Source of the DNA: Erpobdella octoculata
Taxonomy: Eukaryota; Annelida; Clitellata; Hirudinida; Erpobdellidae
Assembly (NCBI GenBank): GCA_963978895.1
Contig: OZ022238.1
Location: 20,759,490 to 20,823,489 of the forward strand
Reading direction: 5' to 3'
DNA: 64,000 nt
Position numbers and translations under genes: made by a program. Below the pieces are notes generated by a model. It was not told where the DNA came from, did not search any database, and saw nothing but the letters and a program-made list of their open reading frames with translations. This document shows positions 40,851 through 52,201 of the stretch, piece by piece; the first letter of the stretch is position 1; every line of letters starts with the position of its first letter.

Positions 40851-41400
40851 ACGTACCACAAGTGCACGAACACTAAAAAATAAACACAACACGTTTATAA
40901 ATAACAACAAAGAACCACCCGGATAAAAAAACTAACTGCAGGTTTGCCCATGTGTATCCGCTGTCATAGCAACTGTGTCGGCTTTCAATTGCTTCAAATG
41001 TACCCGAAATTCAGGTTTCCGTTCAGCAACGAACCTGAAGTTTTCGTTTGTTTTCGTTCATCATTAAAACAACAGAAATTTAATTCAATTCATACTCAGT
41101 CGTGTATGATATTGCTAAATTTATTTACTTTTGAATTATAATTAGCTAGAGTTATTTAGTTTTTATTTAAATAATAATGATAATAATATATATTATCTTC
41201 AGATGCCGTCAGTAAATCAGCAAGAGCTTTTGCCAAAGTTTGATTCTTTCTATAAGTCAAGAATATTATTATCGTAAATTATCTAAGTATAAAAAAAGCT
41301 TTGCAACATCAATTTCGAGAATATTTGCATAAAGACGGAGGTGCAGTCTAAAGTGAGAACATTGACCTATCTGGTAAAAGTAACAACCACCCTGATCATA
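40851..41400. other. Intergenic stretch, nothing recognised
   Basis: Short frames only. No hairpin, repeat end or coding motif that I can support. Confidence 0.4.
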
Positions 41401-41431
41401 TCTGCCCAAGTCCACTGTTTGGACAAATCAC

Positions 41432-42121
41432 GCTGATGTTAAATTCATATTTCTTATGGTCAATAACGTCCCGGTGTGTACCACTACAGGTACCAATAAG
41501 ATAACATTTCCAGTCGGTAACACTGCTGTTGCTGGCTCAAATGTGACCATCGGAACTACTGTAGAGACAATGAAAAAAGCCGAATTGAGCTGCAGACTAA
41601 TTTGTACCACAAGCGCCACTTGTACTGCTTTTCGAATTTCTTACACGTCAAATTCTACTGTCACTTGCTATCCATTTGATGCATTGCCGAGTGGTTTGGC
41701 ATGAAATCTGAGTAACTGTCGGATGTACTCATTAGCTGGTAAATTTTGAATCTAAAGTAGTTGATTGCAAAATTAATTCTAGCTGAAAACTGGTTTTTGT
41801 AGCGTTTACTAGTTGAATGAACATTTCATCTGTAAAACCAAGTTGTCATAAATAGTAGTTATGACTTGCAAATGTACAGTTTACATATATATATTCTTCT
41901 TTGTAGACATCTGCACTTTAAACATCACTGCATCGCGGACCATCAATAGAAACAGGATGGGTGGACAAGTGATTGTGCTGGGAAGCAACTCCTTGTACAA
42001 ACCGCCGCTCAACAACAATGGTTTTGTTGTTTACAAATTTTTGGCTCAATCATGCATCTTTAGAGAAAGCTGGACGTTCTTGCCAAACAATGATGGAGAG
42101 GCTTTTTCCAGTTTTCTAAAC
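41432..42121 (+). CDS. Two candidate exons of an unidentified, possibly secreted protein
   Basis: The first open stretch (to about 41690) reads CTTTGTNKITFPVGNTAV and then a Cys-rich CRLICTTSATCTAFRIS ... TVTCYPF, similar in Cys spacing to PAN/apple-like extracellular modules. The second exon, 41907-42121, is framed by TTTGTAG and GTGAGT and reads GGQVIVLGSNSLYKPPLNN and SWTFLPNNDGEAFSSFLN, faintly like the FAM3/ILEI-type fold. No start, upstream exon or downstream exon was established. Both domain suggestions are weak. Confidence 0.3.
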
Positions 42122-42405
42122 GTGAGTTGCATTATTAATTATGCGCATAAATTAGCATTTTATAAAAATAAATGAGAAGAAAAACATGCTGAAACAAATA
42201 AGGCAAAGACAGGTATCATCGCCAGGTTGGATATTTTTTGGACACGTTTATCTAATTCAATTTTGCGGTCTATAAGAAAACTAGTTTTTTTTTAAATTTT
42301 ACAAGCTATATATAGCTTGGCTTGCCTTCAAATTTGTGTTTGTGTTTATCGCCAGTATTTTAAGTAAGAAAAACATAATTTGATTGTGTCTATCGGCTTA
42401 CTCCC

Positions 42406-42800
42406 AATGATGGGCAAAAGTCAACTAAAAGGTTACTAAGTAATAGTTTAACTACTTTTTACAAACTTTTATTTAGGTTACAATCTCTGTTTGTGTGTGT
42501 GTGGCTTTCTCTGTACACAAATCTTGCAAGTGAAATTTAACCAGCTTTTGAACTAGCTAGGAAGCTGAAACTTTCAGCATAGCTTTACATTGGATGACAA
42601 TACATGATTCAATTAAAAAAAAGAAAAAAAAAGAAATATATATATATATATATATATATTTGAGATAAACGTTTGTGTTGAAAAACTCGTTTTTTCCTTT
42701 ACTTGTTTTAGTTAAAAGCAAAATTTAACTAAGTCTATAAAGTTTTGTTAAAGAGATAGTTTAACTACTATTTTTTAGGTGCTAACAAAAAGTTTAACTA
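42406..42800 (+). repeat. Dispersed repeat R2, copy 1 (hAT-like terminus)
   Basis: It begins CAATGATGGGCAAAAG, close to the CAGTGATGGG end of hAT-3, with AGTTTAACTA motifs on both sides. The core (GGTTACAATCTCTGTTTG, TGACTAGCTAGGAAGC-like) is also at 54.1-54.56 kb, where a SINE splits it. A matching right terminus was not found. Confidence 0.5.
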
Positions 42801-43459
42801 AAAAAAATAGGTTGCTTAAAACAAATCTAAATAAAACTTTATGTTTATCAGTTCTTGGGTTTATATCATATTATGTTTTGTTTACATTCATTTCTTTTTC
42901 AATTCTCATACCTTGCTGTGTTGTAGTTTAGAGAATAGTACGTAGACTAGTAATATGTAGAGAATAGGATGCGTAGTGCATAGTAAAATTTCAGTGCAAG
43001 ATGCCAAATTTGTTCTAATAAGCACGTCTGCGGCAACGTTTCAAACAGTTAATTTTTTTACACACAAAATTTAGATTTATTTTGAAGTTCTGTTTTATTT
43101 AATTGCCATAGAAATGATTATTAACTCAGAAGTAGTTTGTACCAGGTTCAGCATTTCTGAAGTAGCATAAAGTTATTCAAAATGGCTTGCTAATCTCACA
43201 AATGATTATAATTATTTAATGAGTTGTTTTATCTACGTTCAATTTGTGTAAATTTAGCTTCAATGTTTTTACTTACTAAAGAAATTTTCTTCCAAATAAT
43301 ACCTATCACCGGTACAAAATAGGCAATATTTGTAAAATATTGACAACTTTTCGAGACTGATTTTTTCAACATTTTAGGACGTGGAGGCGTCAGTCAGCAA
43401 GATGAAACTGCTCCCAATGGGGCCAACGGTGAATCCAGGAGGGGACTTTTTCGGATTGA

Positions 43460-45033
43460 CTAGATCCCACTCGAGGAAACCCATTGCCGTCCCTTTCCTC
43501 CAGTGCAAAATGGAACAGTCGGAAGTTTAGACGGCAAAGACAACGACAAAATCAAGCAAGCCTTCCTGGACAAACAAAAATACTCGACTACTTCAACATA
43601 GCAAACAATGTTGAAAAAAGATTCGCTGATCTGAAACTGCAAAATGAAAATCTATCGTCTCGAATGAACCGTATGGAAAAACAATTCAACTTGTCATCCT
43701 CTCTGCAACAACTGCCAGAGGGGTCGCTTCTTCATAGAATGATGCAGCAAGCTGTTCTGCAAGCGGGAAAAAATCCAAGAGGCCACCGCTTTGAGGATCC
43801 AGTACTTGAACATTTCTGTCTCAACGTATTGATACTTGGTAGACGTAGGCTGTACGAGATATTTAATGCCAATTTTAAGGGGGTTTTCCCATCTCTCACA
43901 AACATTCATTTAAAGCTCAAAAAGTTTGACTTGTCAGTGGAATAAGGATTCCTCAACCTAACAGCTGTAGAGGAATATCTCATGTCCAACAAAGCACGGC
44001 TGGTTGTGGGATTGTCAGCTGATGCAACAGGCGTTGTTGGCCAAATTGAATACCACCCCAAAACCAACTCTCTCGTGGTATTTTCTGGTTCACTACAAGA
44101 CAATGGATTTCCAGACTCGTCTCAATTTTTTGCTAGGACAGCTCAAGATATATTGAGGCAGTTTAGGTTTTATGAACGAGCCAGGTAAAATAAATAAATA
44201 TTTTAAAACGTTTTTGAATATTTTTATATGTTGCTTAATATATTTTCAGTCTCGTGATGCTCGGGATGGTTCAGCTCCTAGTGGATGGCCTGCCGCCCAT
44301 TCGCTTATTCGCTTTCGGGACCAATAACAAGCATACTGCAGTTGATGTGAACAACCGCCTGAACTACATGACGGAAAAGCTTGAACAGGCTGGGATCACT
44401 GTCCTCTCCTATTCAACTGACGGCGATTTTCGTGAAATGAAAATGATGCGCTATAAGTTGAAGCTCGCCTCTCGTCAAATCTCAAGACCACGTCGACGTC
44501 CAGGACACTCTACGCACCAACTCACTCTCAACGAGAAGCTGCGATTGACAATACCCGAGTTTGTCTGTGATTTGGCCAGCGACGATCCTGCCATGATCCA
44601 GGACCCTGTTCATCTTGGTACTAAACTCCGCACCAGGCTTTTAAAAACCCAGAAGTTTATGCCTTTCGGTCAAAAATTCGCTGGCCCTGCTCACATCACG
44701 GCATTAACTCAGCTCGTGAGAAAAGATCATCATGGCCTACGATTTGGTGATCTTCTTCTCGAAGACAAAATGAATTTCAACGCCGTCCGTCGCCTCTCAA
44801 ATCCCATTCTTCGTGAACTTCTAAGCCAGAAGGTACCAGACTCTAAAGGAACCATTTTTTACCTTGAAATGATGGATCAGTAGGTGTCCAGTTACTTGAA
44901 TAAAAAACTTGATCCATTAACTCGTGTCTATCAAATGTGGCGCTGTGTGTTTTGTCTTAGAATTTGGCGTTTCTGGTTATCGTGTGACAGTGCCTACCCC
45001 TTGAATGACCATTTCATTTCATCTATCTCATAC
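43460..45033 (+). pseudogene. Uncharacterised transposase-like protein, intron-containing, broken
   Basis: Exons about 43460-44184 and 44250-45033 with a 65-bp GT-AG intron. Readable parts are a coiled coil (FADLKLQNENLSSRMNRMEK), GLSADATGVVGQIEYHP, FAFGTNNKHTAVDVNNRL, LSYSTDGDFREMKMM, MIQDPVHLGTKLRTRLLK, KDHHGLRFGDLLLEDKMNF and VFCLRIWRFWL. In-frame stops lie at 43943 and 44881. The order of motifs matches a multicopy family I remember from invertebrate genomes, with no name I can give. Conserved Asp residues in ADATG and TDGD suggest an RNase H-like nuclease fold; that is inference. The frame ends where an antisense element begins. Confidence 0.6.
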
Positions 45034-45279
45034 TTAGTTGCTGGGGGCGTGGTTAGAGCAAAATCTACAAGTGAGATCATCATCACTTTTTTTTCAAGTT
45101 GTAGATTTCGCTCTTTTTTCTTGATTCACGCAAAGATCAACGTTGTGGCTGCTCTGTCGTTAAGAATTTCTTCCAAGATTGGCTGTTTTATCTGTTTTAT
45201 ACAGCATTCTTTCAGCGACCTCTGGAGACAGTCTTCCTGGACAGTTCATCAGAAAATGTTCAACTGTCTCTTGTGCTCC
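45034..45279 (-). pseudogene. Old non-LTR element tail, 3' part (split by LINE-E)
   Basis: The minus strand reads GAQETVEHFLMNCPGRLSPE, the Cys/His tail that follows RNase H-like regions of some LINE pol proteins. The matching upstream half ends EVCERC at 48668. Joining the two sides gives C-x2-C ... H-x4-C. The element's own 3' end abuts the transposase-like gene at about 45034. Confidence 0.6.
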
Positions 45280-48200
45280 ATAGCTAATTCAAAAATAAAA
45301 GATAAAGACATTGTTCCGAAAATCATTTTGGAAATCACTGGACAGGATATGGAGAAAGATGTGGGTGATGTGTTTAGGATGGGTAAAAAACTTGATGGGG
45401 ATCAGAAGCCAAGACCAGTTCTTATCAAGTTGATTGGAATGAATGCTAAAAACATGATTCTAGAGAACAGTTTCAAGCTTAAAAAATCTGAATTATACAG
45501 GAAGGTTATTTTGAGCCACGACTTGTACAAAGAGGACAGAGAGGAGTGCAGGAAGCTGATAGGAGAGAAGAAAAAGGAAATCAGTACAAAAGATGATATT
45601 GATAAATGGGTTTTCAGATTGAGAGGGCAGCCAGGCGGTTTCTATGTGGTAACCCACAGAAGACAAAATTTATAAAATTGTCCTGTTCAAGTTTAAGTGC
45701 TCCAAAAGACATTGTTTCAATTCTTTTTAATAATGTTGACTGCTTAACAAACAAGTTTACGGAGTTTTTGTTTGTTTTAAAGTCATTGATTGAAGTTCCA
45801 GATGTAATTGTTTTGTTGGAGGCCAATCCTAAGCACTTTACCAAGCCATTGAGTATTTCAGAGTTTCAGATTGATGGGTACCAGGTCTTAACGAGTGGGT
45901 TTGCTAGTCAGCCCTGCAGGGGTATTGTGGCATATTACAAGGAAGAACTCCATATCTCAGAAGTGACATTGTGTACACCATTTAAGGAGGCTTTGTGCAT
46001 AAAGCTGGCCCTAACCAACAAGACGATGAATTTATTGTCAGTATACAGAAGTCCCAATTCCAGTGGTACGAATAATGACCTTCTCATCCAGTTACTTGAG
46101 GAGTTCATTTTATTGAGAGGTGAACATGTTATTATTGGTGATTTCAACTTCCCGGACATTAGCTGGAATACTTTTAGTTGCAACGGTTCAGCTGAGAAGA
46201 TTGAAAATAAATTTCTTAATTTCTTAAATGACAGTTTTTTGCTTCAACATGTTGATGAGCCTACTAGGAGGGCTGCCAATCAAACTTCAAGCGTCCTGGA
46301 TCTGGTGATTACGTCTGGCGACAACATCACTGACATTCAATATTACTCTCCGCTGGGGAATGGTGATCATTCAATCTTGGGGTTTAAATTGGTTGGTTTC
46401 ACAAAGAATTTGAGGCCGGACGAAAAGAGGTTTTGTTATGAACTGGGTGATTATGGTGGTCTTAGCATGGCTCTGGATGAGTGTTTGTCTAACACTGACA
46501 GACCTCTGGAGTCCTCTGTAGATTCCGAATGGAGGTTTTTTCGCAATACTCTAAATGAACTCACAAGTCGATTTGTGCCTAAAAAGCAGATTTACAAGAA
46601 ATTTACCTTTCGGATGACACCTGAGCTGAAATGTCTCATTGAATTAAAACATCAGCTTTGGAGAAGGATTTACAAATATGGAGATGACATAATGACTGAG
46701 TTCCGAGTAACCAGAGATAAAGTCAAGAGATTGTCAAAACAGCTCAACATCGAGAGTCAGAGCCGTATTGCCTCAGAGTATAGAACCTGTCCGAAGTTGT
46801 TTTGGAGCCGTGTTAAAAAAATTACCAAGGTTAAAGAGAGTATTGGTGTTCTAAATGTTGATGGTACTGACTTAATGTGTGACAGAGATAAAGCAGAAGC
46901 ACTCGCTAAATTCTTCTCGTCGGTTTATGTACGGGAAGATCTCTTTGAAGGCGATGATACATTTCACCCAATTGTGCCGGCTTGTGGAATGACAGAATTG
47001 AAAATTGATAGTGGCATTGTTGAGAAAAAATTGATGGCCTTGAACAGGGGAAAGTCTGCGGGGCCGGATGGCATACATTCAAGAATCTTGAGCGAAACAA
47101 GACTGGTTTTAAATGAACATTTGTTGAGGATTTTCAAAACATCATTGGCTTCGGGGGTGGTTCCCTGTGATTGGAAGTCAAGTGTTGTGGTTCCGTTGTA
47201 TAAAAAAGGTAGCAAAGCTAAAGTCGAGAACTACAGGCCAATAGCTTTGACATCAGTATGTTGCAAAATTCTCGAGTCAATAATTAAAGAACACATTATG
47301 AGCTACTTTTTGCAATATGATATCTTCACTCATAGACAGTTTAAATTTCTTCCTTCACGCTCTACGGCCCTGCAGTTGCTGAAGTTCCTGGACGAAGTTA
47401 CTCTCTCGGTTGACTCTGGGTTGGAGGTGCATACAATCTACACCGACTTAGAAAAAGCTTTTGACAGAATTCCACACAAGAGACTCTTGTTTAAGATGAA
47501 GGAGTATGGAGTTCATCCAATATTGATAGAATGGATCAGAAGTTACTTGACGGAGAGATCATTCAGAGTTCAGTTGAGGGGCGGACTCTCTGATTCCTTT
47601 CCCGTGTTGAGTGGTGTTCCTCAGGGAAGCGTGTTAGGTCCATTGTTATTTGTGATCTATATCAATGACATTTGTGGTGTTAGCGAAAACATCTACCTTT
47701 TCGCGGACGACGCCAAGTTGTTTAGACCGATCGCGGACTTCAAAGACACTCGGGAACTGCAGTCCGACATTTATAAATTGCAGCAGTGGTTCACAAGATG
47801 GCAAATGACAGTGAATCCATCTAAATGTTGTGTTTTAAAGGTTGGAGGTAATCGTTTTGCAGCGGATTACTATATGCAAGATACATCAGGTTTGTCTGTT
47901 GTGGTTCTTGAAGTTAGCTCGGTTACTGATCTAGGAATCATACTGGATTCAAAATTGAAATTCAGAGACCATGTGTTCTCTAGAATCAAAAAGGCCAATT
48001 CCTTGTTGGGTATAGTTGGAAGAACTTTAAAATATCTGCCTGATGATGCTTTTGTAACATTGTACAAATCTCTGATTAGATCTCAATTGGAGTACGGAGT
48101 TCAGATTTGGAGTCCTCACGGGCTTGGTCTGATTGAAGAACTCGAAAGGGTTCAGCGAAGGTTTACCAGAATGATCAGGTCATGCAAAGGTCTCATTTAT

Positions 48201-48667
48201 ACGGAGAGGTTGAAGAAACTCAGATTGCCTTCCCTGACATATAGAAGAAAGCGAGCCGACCTAATTCTTCTGTATAAAATGAAGTCTGATCAGTTGATGG
48301 ATTGCCACTGTCCGGGGTTGACCCTTTGCCCTGAAGAAAGAACTAGGGGACATGAGTTCAAGTTGGCTACTAGGTTGGCTCATAAAGATTGCAGGAAGTA
48401 TTACTTCAGTAACAGAGTGGTGGACGACTGGAATCGGCTCTTTGGGCCGGTGGTGTCTGCTGAATCGTTGTCTTTGTTCAAATCACTTTTGGATGATTTT
48501 TTTGGTGATATTCAATTTGATTTTGCTTAGGATTTTTATTTTGCTCTGTTTGTTTTTCGTTATTTTTTGTTGTATTTGTTTGCGCGTTCAGTTTGTGTTT
48601 ATATTGTTCGGCGAGGGGCTTGCCCGTGCCTGGTTTATAATAATAATAAAAAAAAAATAATAATAAC
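45280..48667 (+). CDS. LINE-E: partial ORF1 and intact ORF2 (endonuclease/RT, 974 aa)
   Basis: ORF1 is 5'-truncated: its frame (to 45675) begins at the insertion joint and reads DVFRMGKKLDGDQKPRPVLI and LSHDLYKEDREECRKLIGEK, the RRM-like end of LINE ORF1. ORF2 starts at 45606, overlapping ORF1 by about 70 bp in another frame, and is open to 48530. Endonuclease: LFNNVDCLTNK, VIVLLEANPK, IIGDFNFPDISWN, SVLDLVITSG, GDHSILGFKL. RT: GKSAGPDGIHSRIL, NYRPIALTSVCCKILE, TDLEKAFDRIPHKRL, SGVPQGSVLGPLLFVIY, LFADDAKLF. The tail is TNNN-type with AAGDCRKYYF-like LINE ending. The 3' end is ATAATAATA plus an A-run. All catalytic motifs are intact. Confidence 0.92.
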
Positions 48668-48914
48668 ATCTTTCACAAACTTCAGACTCCAATATGTCCA
48701 TTTTGTGCAACTCAGAATTGAGAGTCGTTTTCCCAAGTCGGAGTCTTTCTATGGTGATCTGTTTCTCTCTCGAGCCAGAATCTTTAAAAGGCGATTTCAT
48801 CCAGACGGTTGGACAGATTCTTCTAAAGAAGTTGCTGTTTTTACCGACACACCAGTTTGACTGCCACATGGTTATTATTTGTAGCATTCCTCCACCAAAA
48901 TGTATCATTATCAA
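48668..48914 (-). pseudogene. Old non-LTR element tail, upstream part
   Basis: The minus strand reads WMKSPFKDSGSREKQITIER, LRLGKTTLNSEL and DILESEVCERC, as in LINE pol C-termini after RNase H (xRLRxGHTxL...C-x2-C). It is cut at 48668 by the 3' end of LINE-E, and the remainder of the Cys/His motif is at 45034-45279. The upstream boundary is not clear. Confidence 0.65.
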
Positions 48915-49035
48915 TGAAAATTATTGTGTTGTGATGGCCAATGAAAATGTTATAAATCTTGAAAACTTTCTCAACGGTTCTTAATAAACGTGTAACTCGA
49001 AAGAAGCTTTACTTATTTAGTTTTAGTGTTGTAAA

Positions 49036-49200
49036 ATGCTCAAAAAATCAAAAAAAAATAAACAAAAAAAATTAAACCGCCAAACAAATTTCAAAAAATT
49101 CCAAATTACGCAAAAATTTCGAAGTACGCAAAAATTCCAAAAATATTCCAAAATACGCAAAAATTTCCTAAATACGCAAAAATTCCAAAAAACGCAAAAA
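49036..49200. repeat. A-rich imperfect repeat (CAAAAATTCCAAAA units)
   Basis: Units like TACGCAAAAATTCCAAAA and ACGCAAAAATTTC in loose tandem. It truncates the Gypsy pol relic. Confidence 0.8.
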
Positions 49201-49985
49201 TTAGACAATTGTCTTCGTTTACACCTGCTATTACCAAATCCTCATTTCCTGTTGTTTTTTTGGAATCAATGAGTCTTGATAAGGCATCAGCTTGACCAAA
49301 ATTTACTGTTCGTCGTTATTCGATCTCAAAATCATAAGCTAAGAGTATCAGTTCCCATCTCTGCAGTCTGTTTGTAGCGTGTGCAGATATTCCTTTCTTA
49401 GAACCAAATACTGCCAAGAGAGGCTTGTGATCGGTCCAAAGCGTAAACCGCCTTCCATAAACAAATCTATAATATTTTTTTACCGCAAAAACTAGGGCTA
49501 AAGCTTCTCTTTCTATTTGACCGTAATTCTTTTCTGCTTGGGTTAGGTCATGGTCTGCATGAGCGACTGCTTTTTCTGTTCCATTAAGAAATCGATGTGA
49601 AATCACTGCTCCAATTCCGTACTCACATGCATCAGCAGCTATTACGATGTCTTTTTTGGGATCATAATGCGTCAGCAATAAATATGATATAACACTTTCT
49701 TAAGACTTGTGAAAACTGGTGTACTCTTAACCATTCAAACTTCTTATTTTTTCCAAGTCATCTATTGGACCTCTCATTTGTCTCATCTTTAGTACAAAAA
49801 CAGAATAGTAACTAACCATACCCAACAACGATTTTAACTGTTTTCTGTCTTTTGGTGGAGGCATTTCTACAATTGCTGTTATTTTTGCTGGGTCTGGTTT
49901 TCGGCTTTCTTTGCTGATAATATGACCTAGAATTCTAACATCTTTCTTGGCAAAAGAGCACTTGTCCATCTTTACTTTAAATCCA
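49201..49985 (-). pseudogene. Ty3/Gypsy pol relic (RT connection, RNase H)
   Basis: The minus strand has the end of RT, KCSFAKKDVRILGHIISKE, then PPPKDRKQLKSLLGMVSYY. A frame break follows, then RNase H: IVIAADACEYGIGAVISHR, EREALALVFAVKKYYRFVYG, TLWTDHKPLLAVFG, ATNRLQRWELILLAYDFEIE. A stop, then VNFGQADALSRL, is the usual Gypsy ending before integrase. Integrase is missing beyond an A-rich repeat. The RT palm with YLDD was not found. Confidence 0.85.
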
Positions 49986-50129
49986 AAATCTGAAATTCGT
50001 TTGAATAGTTAAAAAACATTCATATTGTGTTCTTCCAAAGTTGGGCCGGTCACAATTACATTGTCCAGGTAAGCCGCACAACCTTTTAACCCTGAAGTTA
50101 AATTATCCATTGTTTCCTGGAAAATACCT

Positions 50130-51268
50130 GGTGCAGTTGGCAGCAAAATGTCCCAGTTTTCCACAACGAAAACAAACATTTTTCTTTACGGGTGAACTCC
50201 GGATTTCTTGGCTGGAAGATTTTTTAGGTGAAACTTTCTGAAGAGTGATTAACCTTACTAACTAAGGTTTCTGAAATCATCATTTGTTCTGTATGTAATA
50301 GTATTATCCTTTCACATTCTTCAATAAGATCTTCCAGTGAGCACTCTTGTTCTACCCTGAGCAGTAATTTGTGCTTAATGTTTAAATATTTCGGATCCTT
50401 CAATCACCATATGAAATGTAAGCACATACTGGCTTCTTTTGTTAAAATTTCCCAGTGTGCTTCGTTGCACAGCCTGTTCACCCTTGTGCCGAATGCCCTG
50501 AAAGTCTACGAGTCCTTTATTTGGACGTTTTCAAAATCAAACCGTCTTTGATTAATACTTTTTTTTATCACTAAACAGTTTTTCTAGCCAAACTTTTGTC
50601 TCCTCATAGCTTAGACTCTCGAATGTTCTTGGCAATATACTACCTTTAAGTAGCGTGTATTCGTTTCGTTGAAGCTTCCCGGTCAGAGTTGCTCTTTTTT
50701 CTGAATTCTTATTGATTCGTCTCCGACTGACTGAACAGCTTTTTCAAATCGCCCAATCCAATCAGTGAATGTAAGGCCTTGATCTGGTTCGTAAACAAAT
50801 TGCTCAATTCGTTTGTAGAGGTCTGGTCTTACTTCGACGGATCTATTGTCCTGCATCATTGAGATTAACTGAAGAAATTTTTTTTCAGTTTCTTCTTTTT
50901 CAATTTTCTTTTCTTCTTTTTCAATTCTCTTTTCTTCTTTTTCAATTCTCTTTTCTTCTTTTTCTCGAGCTTTCCTCTCAAGTTTCTCTTCTTTGTCAAT
51001 TCTCTTTTCTTCTTTTCTCGAGCTTTCCTCTCAAGTTTCTCTTCTTTGTCAATTCTCTTTTCTTCTTTTCTCGAGCCTCTTTTTCAAGTTTTTCTTGTTT
51101 TTCTCGAGCTTACCTCTCAAGTTTCTCTTCTTTTTCAATTATCTTTTCTTCTTATTCTCGAGCCTCTTTTTCAAGTTTTTCTTGTTTTTCTCGAGCTTCC
51201 CTCTCAAGTTTCTCTTCCATTAGAAACTTAAGCAATTGTGCTATGTTTGAATCTTGGTCCTTTGACAT
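50130..51268 (-). pseudogene. Ty3/Gypsy gag relic with coiled coil and zinc knuckle
   Basis: ATG at 51268 (MSKDQDSNIAQLLKFLMEEK), then a long Glu/Lys coiled coil of repeated EEKLEREAREKQEK units with stops and frameshifts. A capsid-like part follows (RPDLYKRIEQFVYEPDQGLT, FTDWIGRFEKAVQSV). Near 50150-50190 is a CCHC zinc knuckle, CFRCGKLGHFAANC. The coding repeat appears on the plus strand as a C/T-rich minisatellite. Several breaks make it a relic of the same element as the pol piece. Confidence 0.8.
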
Positions 51269-51279
51269 CCTGGTCGCCA
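51262..51279 (-). promoter_or_regulatory. Primer binding site of Gypsy relic
   Basis: The minus strand reads TGGCGACCAGGATGTCAA, starting with TGG, two or three bases after an LTR end (...ATAACA) and overlapping the gag start codon. The tRNA was not identified. Confidence 0.6.
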
Positions 51280-51281
51280 AT

Positions 51282-51442
51282 TGTTATATCTTTATTATTC
51301 TAATTAAATGATAATAATTATATTCTAACTAATGTGGTTGCTAAATACTTATTAGACCTTTTGTTAATTATTAATGAAATTATATCTGCTTTGTTTTTAT
51401 GACATAACTAAATAGGAAATAGAATAAAACTTATAGATAAAT
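51282..51442 (-). mobile_element. Partial 5' LTR of Gypsy relic
   Basis: It begins TGTTATATC as read on the plus strand (so the LTR ends ...GATATAACA). The far boundary is lost in the neighbouring TA array. Confidence 0.4.
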
Positions 51443-51493
51443 ATGTATACATATATATATATATATATATATATAACATATATATATATATAT

Positions 51494-51545
<52 letters not shown>

Positions 51546-51572
51546 CATACATATATAACATATATATATATA

Positions 51573-51657
<85 letters not shown>
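51443..51657. repeat. (TA)n microsatellite with ACAT interruptions
   Basis: A TA array with ATAACATATA and ACATACATAC interruptions. Confidence 0.95.
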
Positions 51658-51659
<2 letters not shown>

Positions 51660-51660
<1 letters not shown>

Positions 51661-52200
51661 AACATTTCTTGAGCACGAAACAAAACAATTAAGTACAACA
51701 ATGAAGTTATAAATAAGGAAAAAAATCAAGTGCTCAAAAGGTTCATGCGAAGGGAATTACTTCCCGCTAACTGGACGACCTATAAACAAAAATTCAGATT
51801 TAAATACGAACCGAGACAGAGAAGTAAAAGTTAACATAAGTGTATAGGAGTAAACATAAGTATATATAAGTTAACATATTTGTATCGAAGTTAACATAAG
51901 TATATACATATTGAAATTATGAATCTAGCTGTAATATGTAAGATTTCAACGATTTTTTAAATACCGAAATGCTTTTCAATGAGGAAATTGTTATCGGAAA
52001 ACTAGAATACAACCGCGGACCCAAACACTTTATGGAGAATGTTTTGAGAGTTGTTCGGGCAAAATCAGACCGAAAGCAATGCAAAGAACGCACATCATGA
52101 GAATGTACATGAGACGATTTAGTGAAAAGGTTATCGACTCACGCGAGATAGAGTTCCACAATTTTTTGCAACTTTAGAGGTGACGTAACTAATATGGTAA
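51660..52200. other. Stretch without a recognisable gene
   Basis: GTTAACATAAGTATA-like phrases repeat three or four times at about 51830-51910. Nothing else is seen. Confidence 0.4.
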
Positions 52201-52201
52201 A

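Noticed and set aside
50859..51311. Plus-strand Phe/Leu/Ser-rich membrane-like protein
   Set aside because: It is the antisense of the Gypsy gag coiled-coil repeat, which has better supporting context (primer binding site, zinc knuckle).
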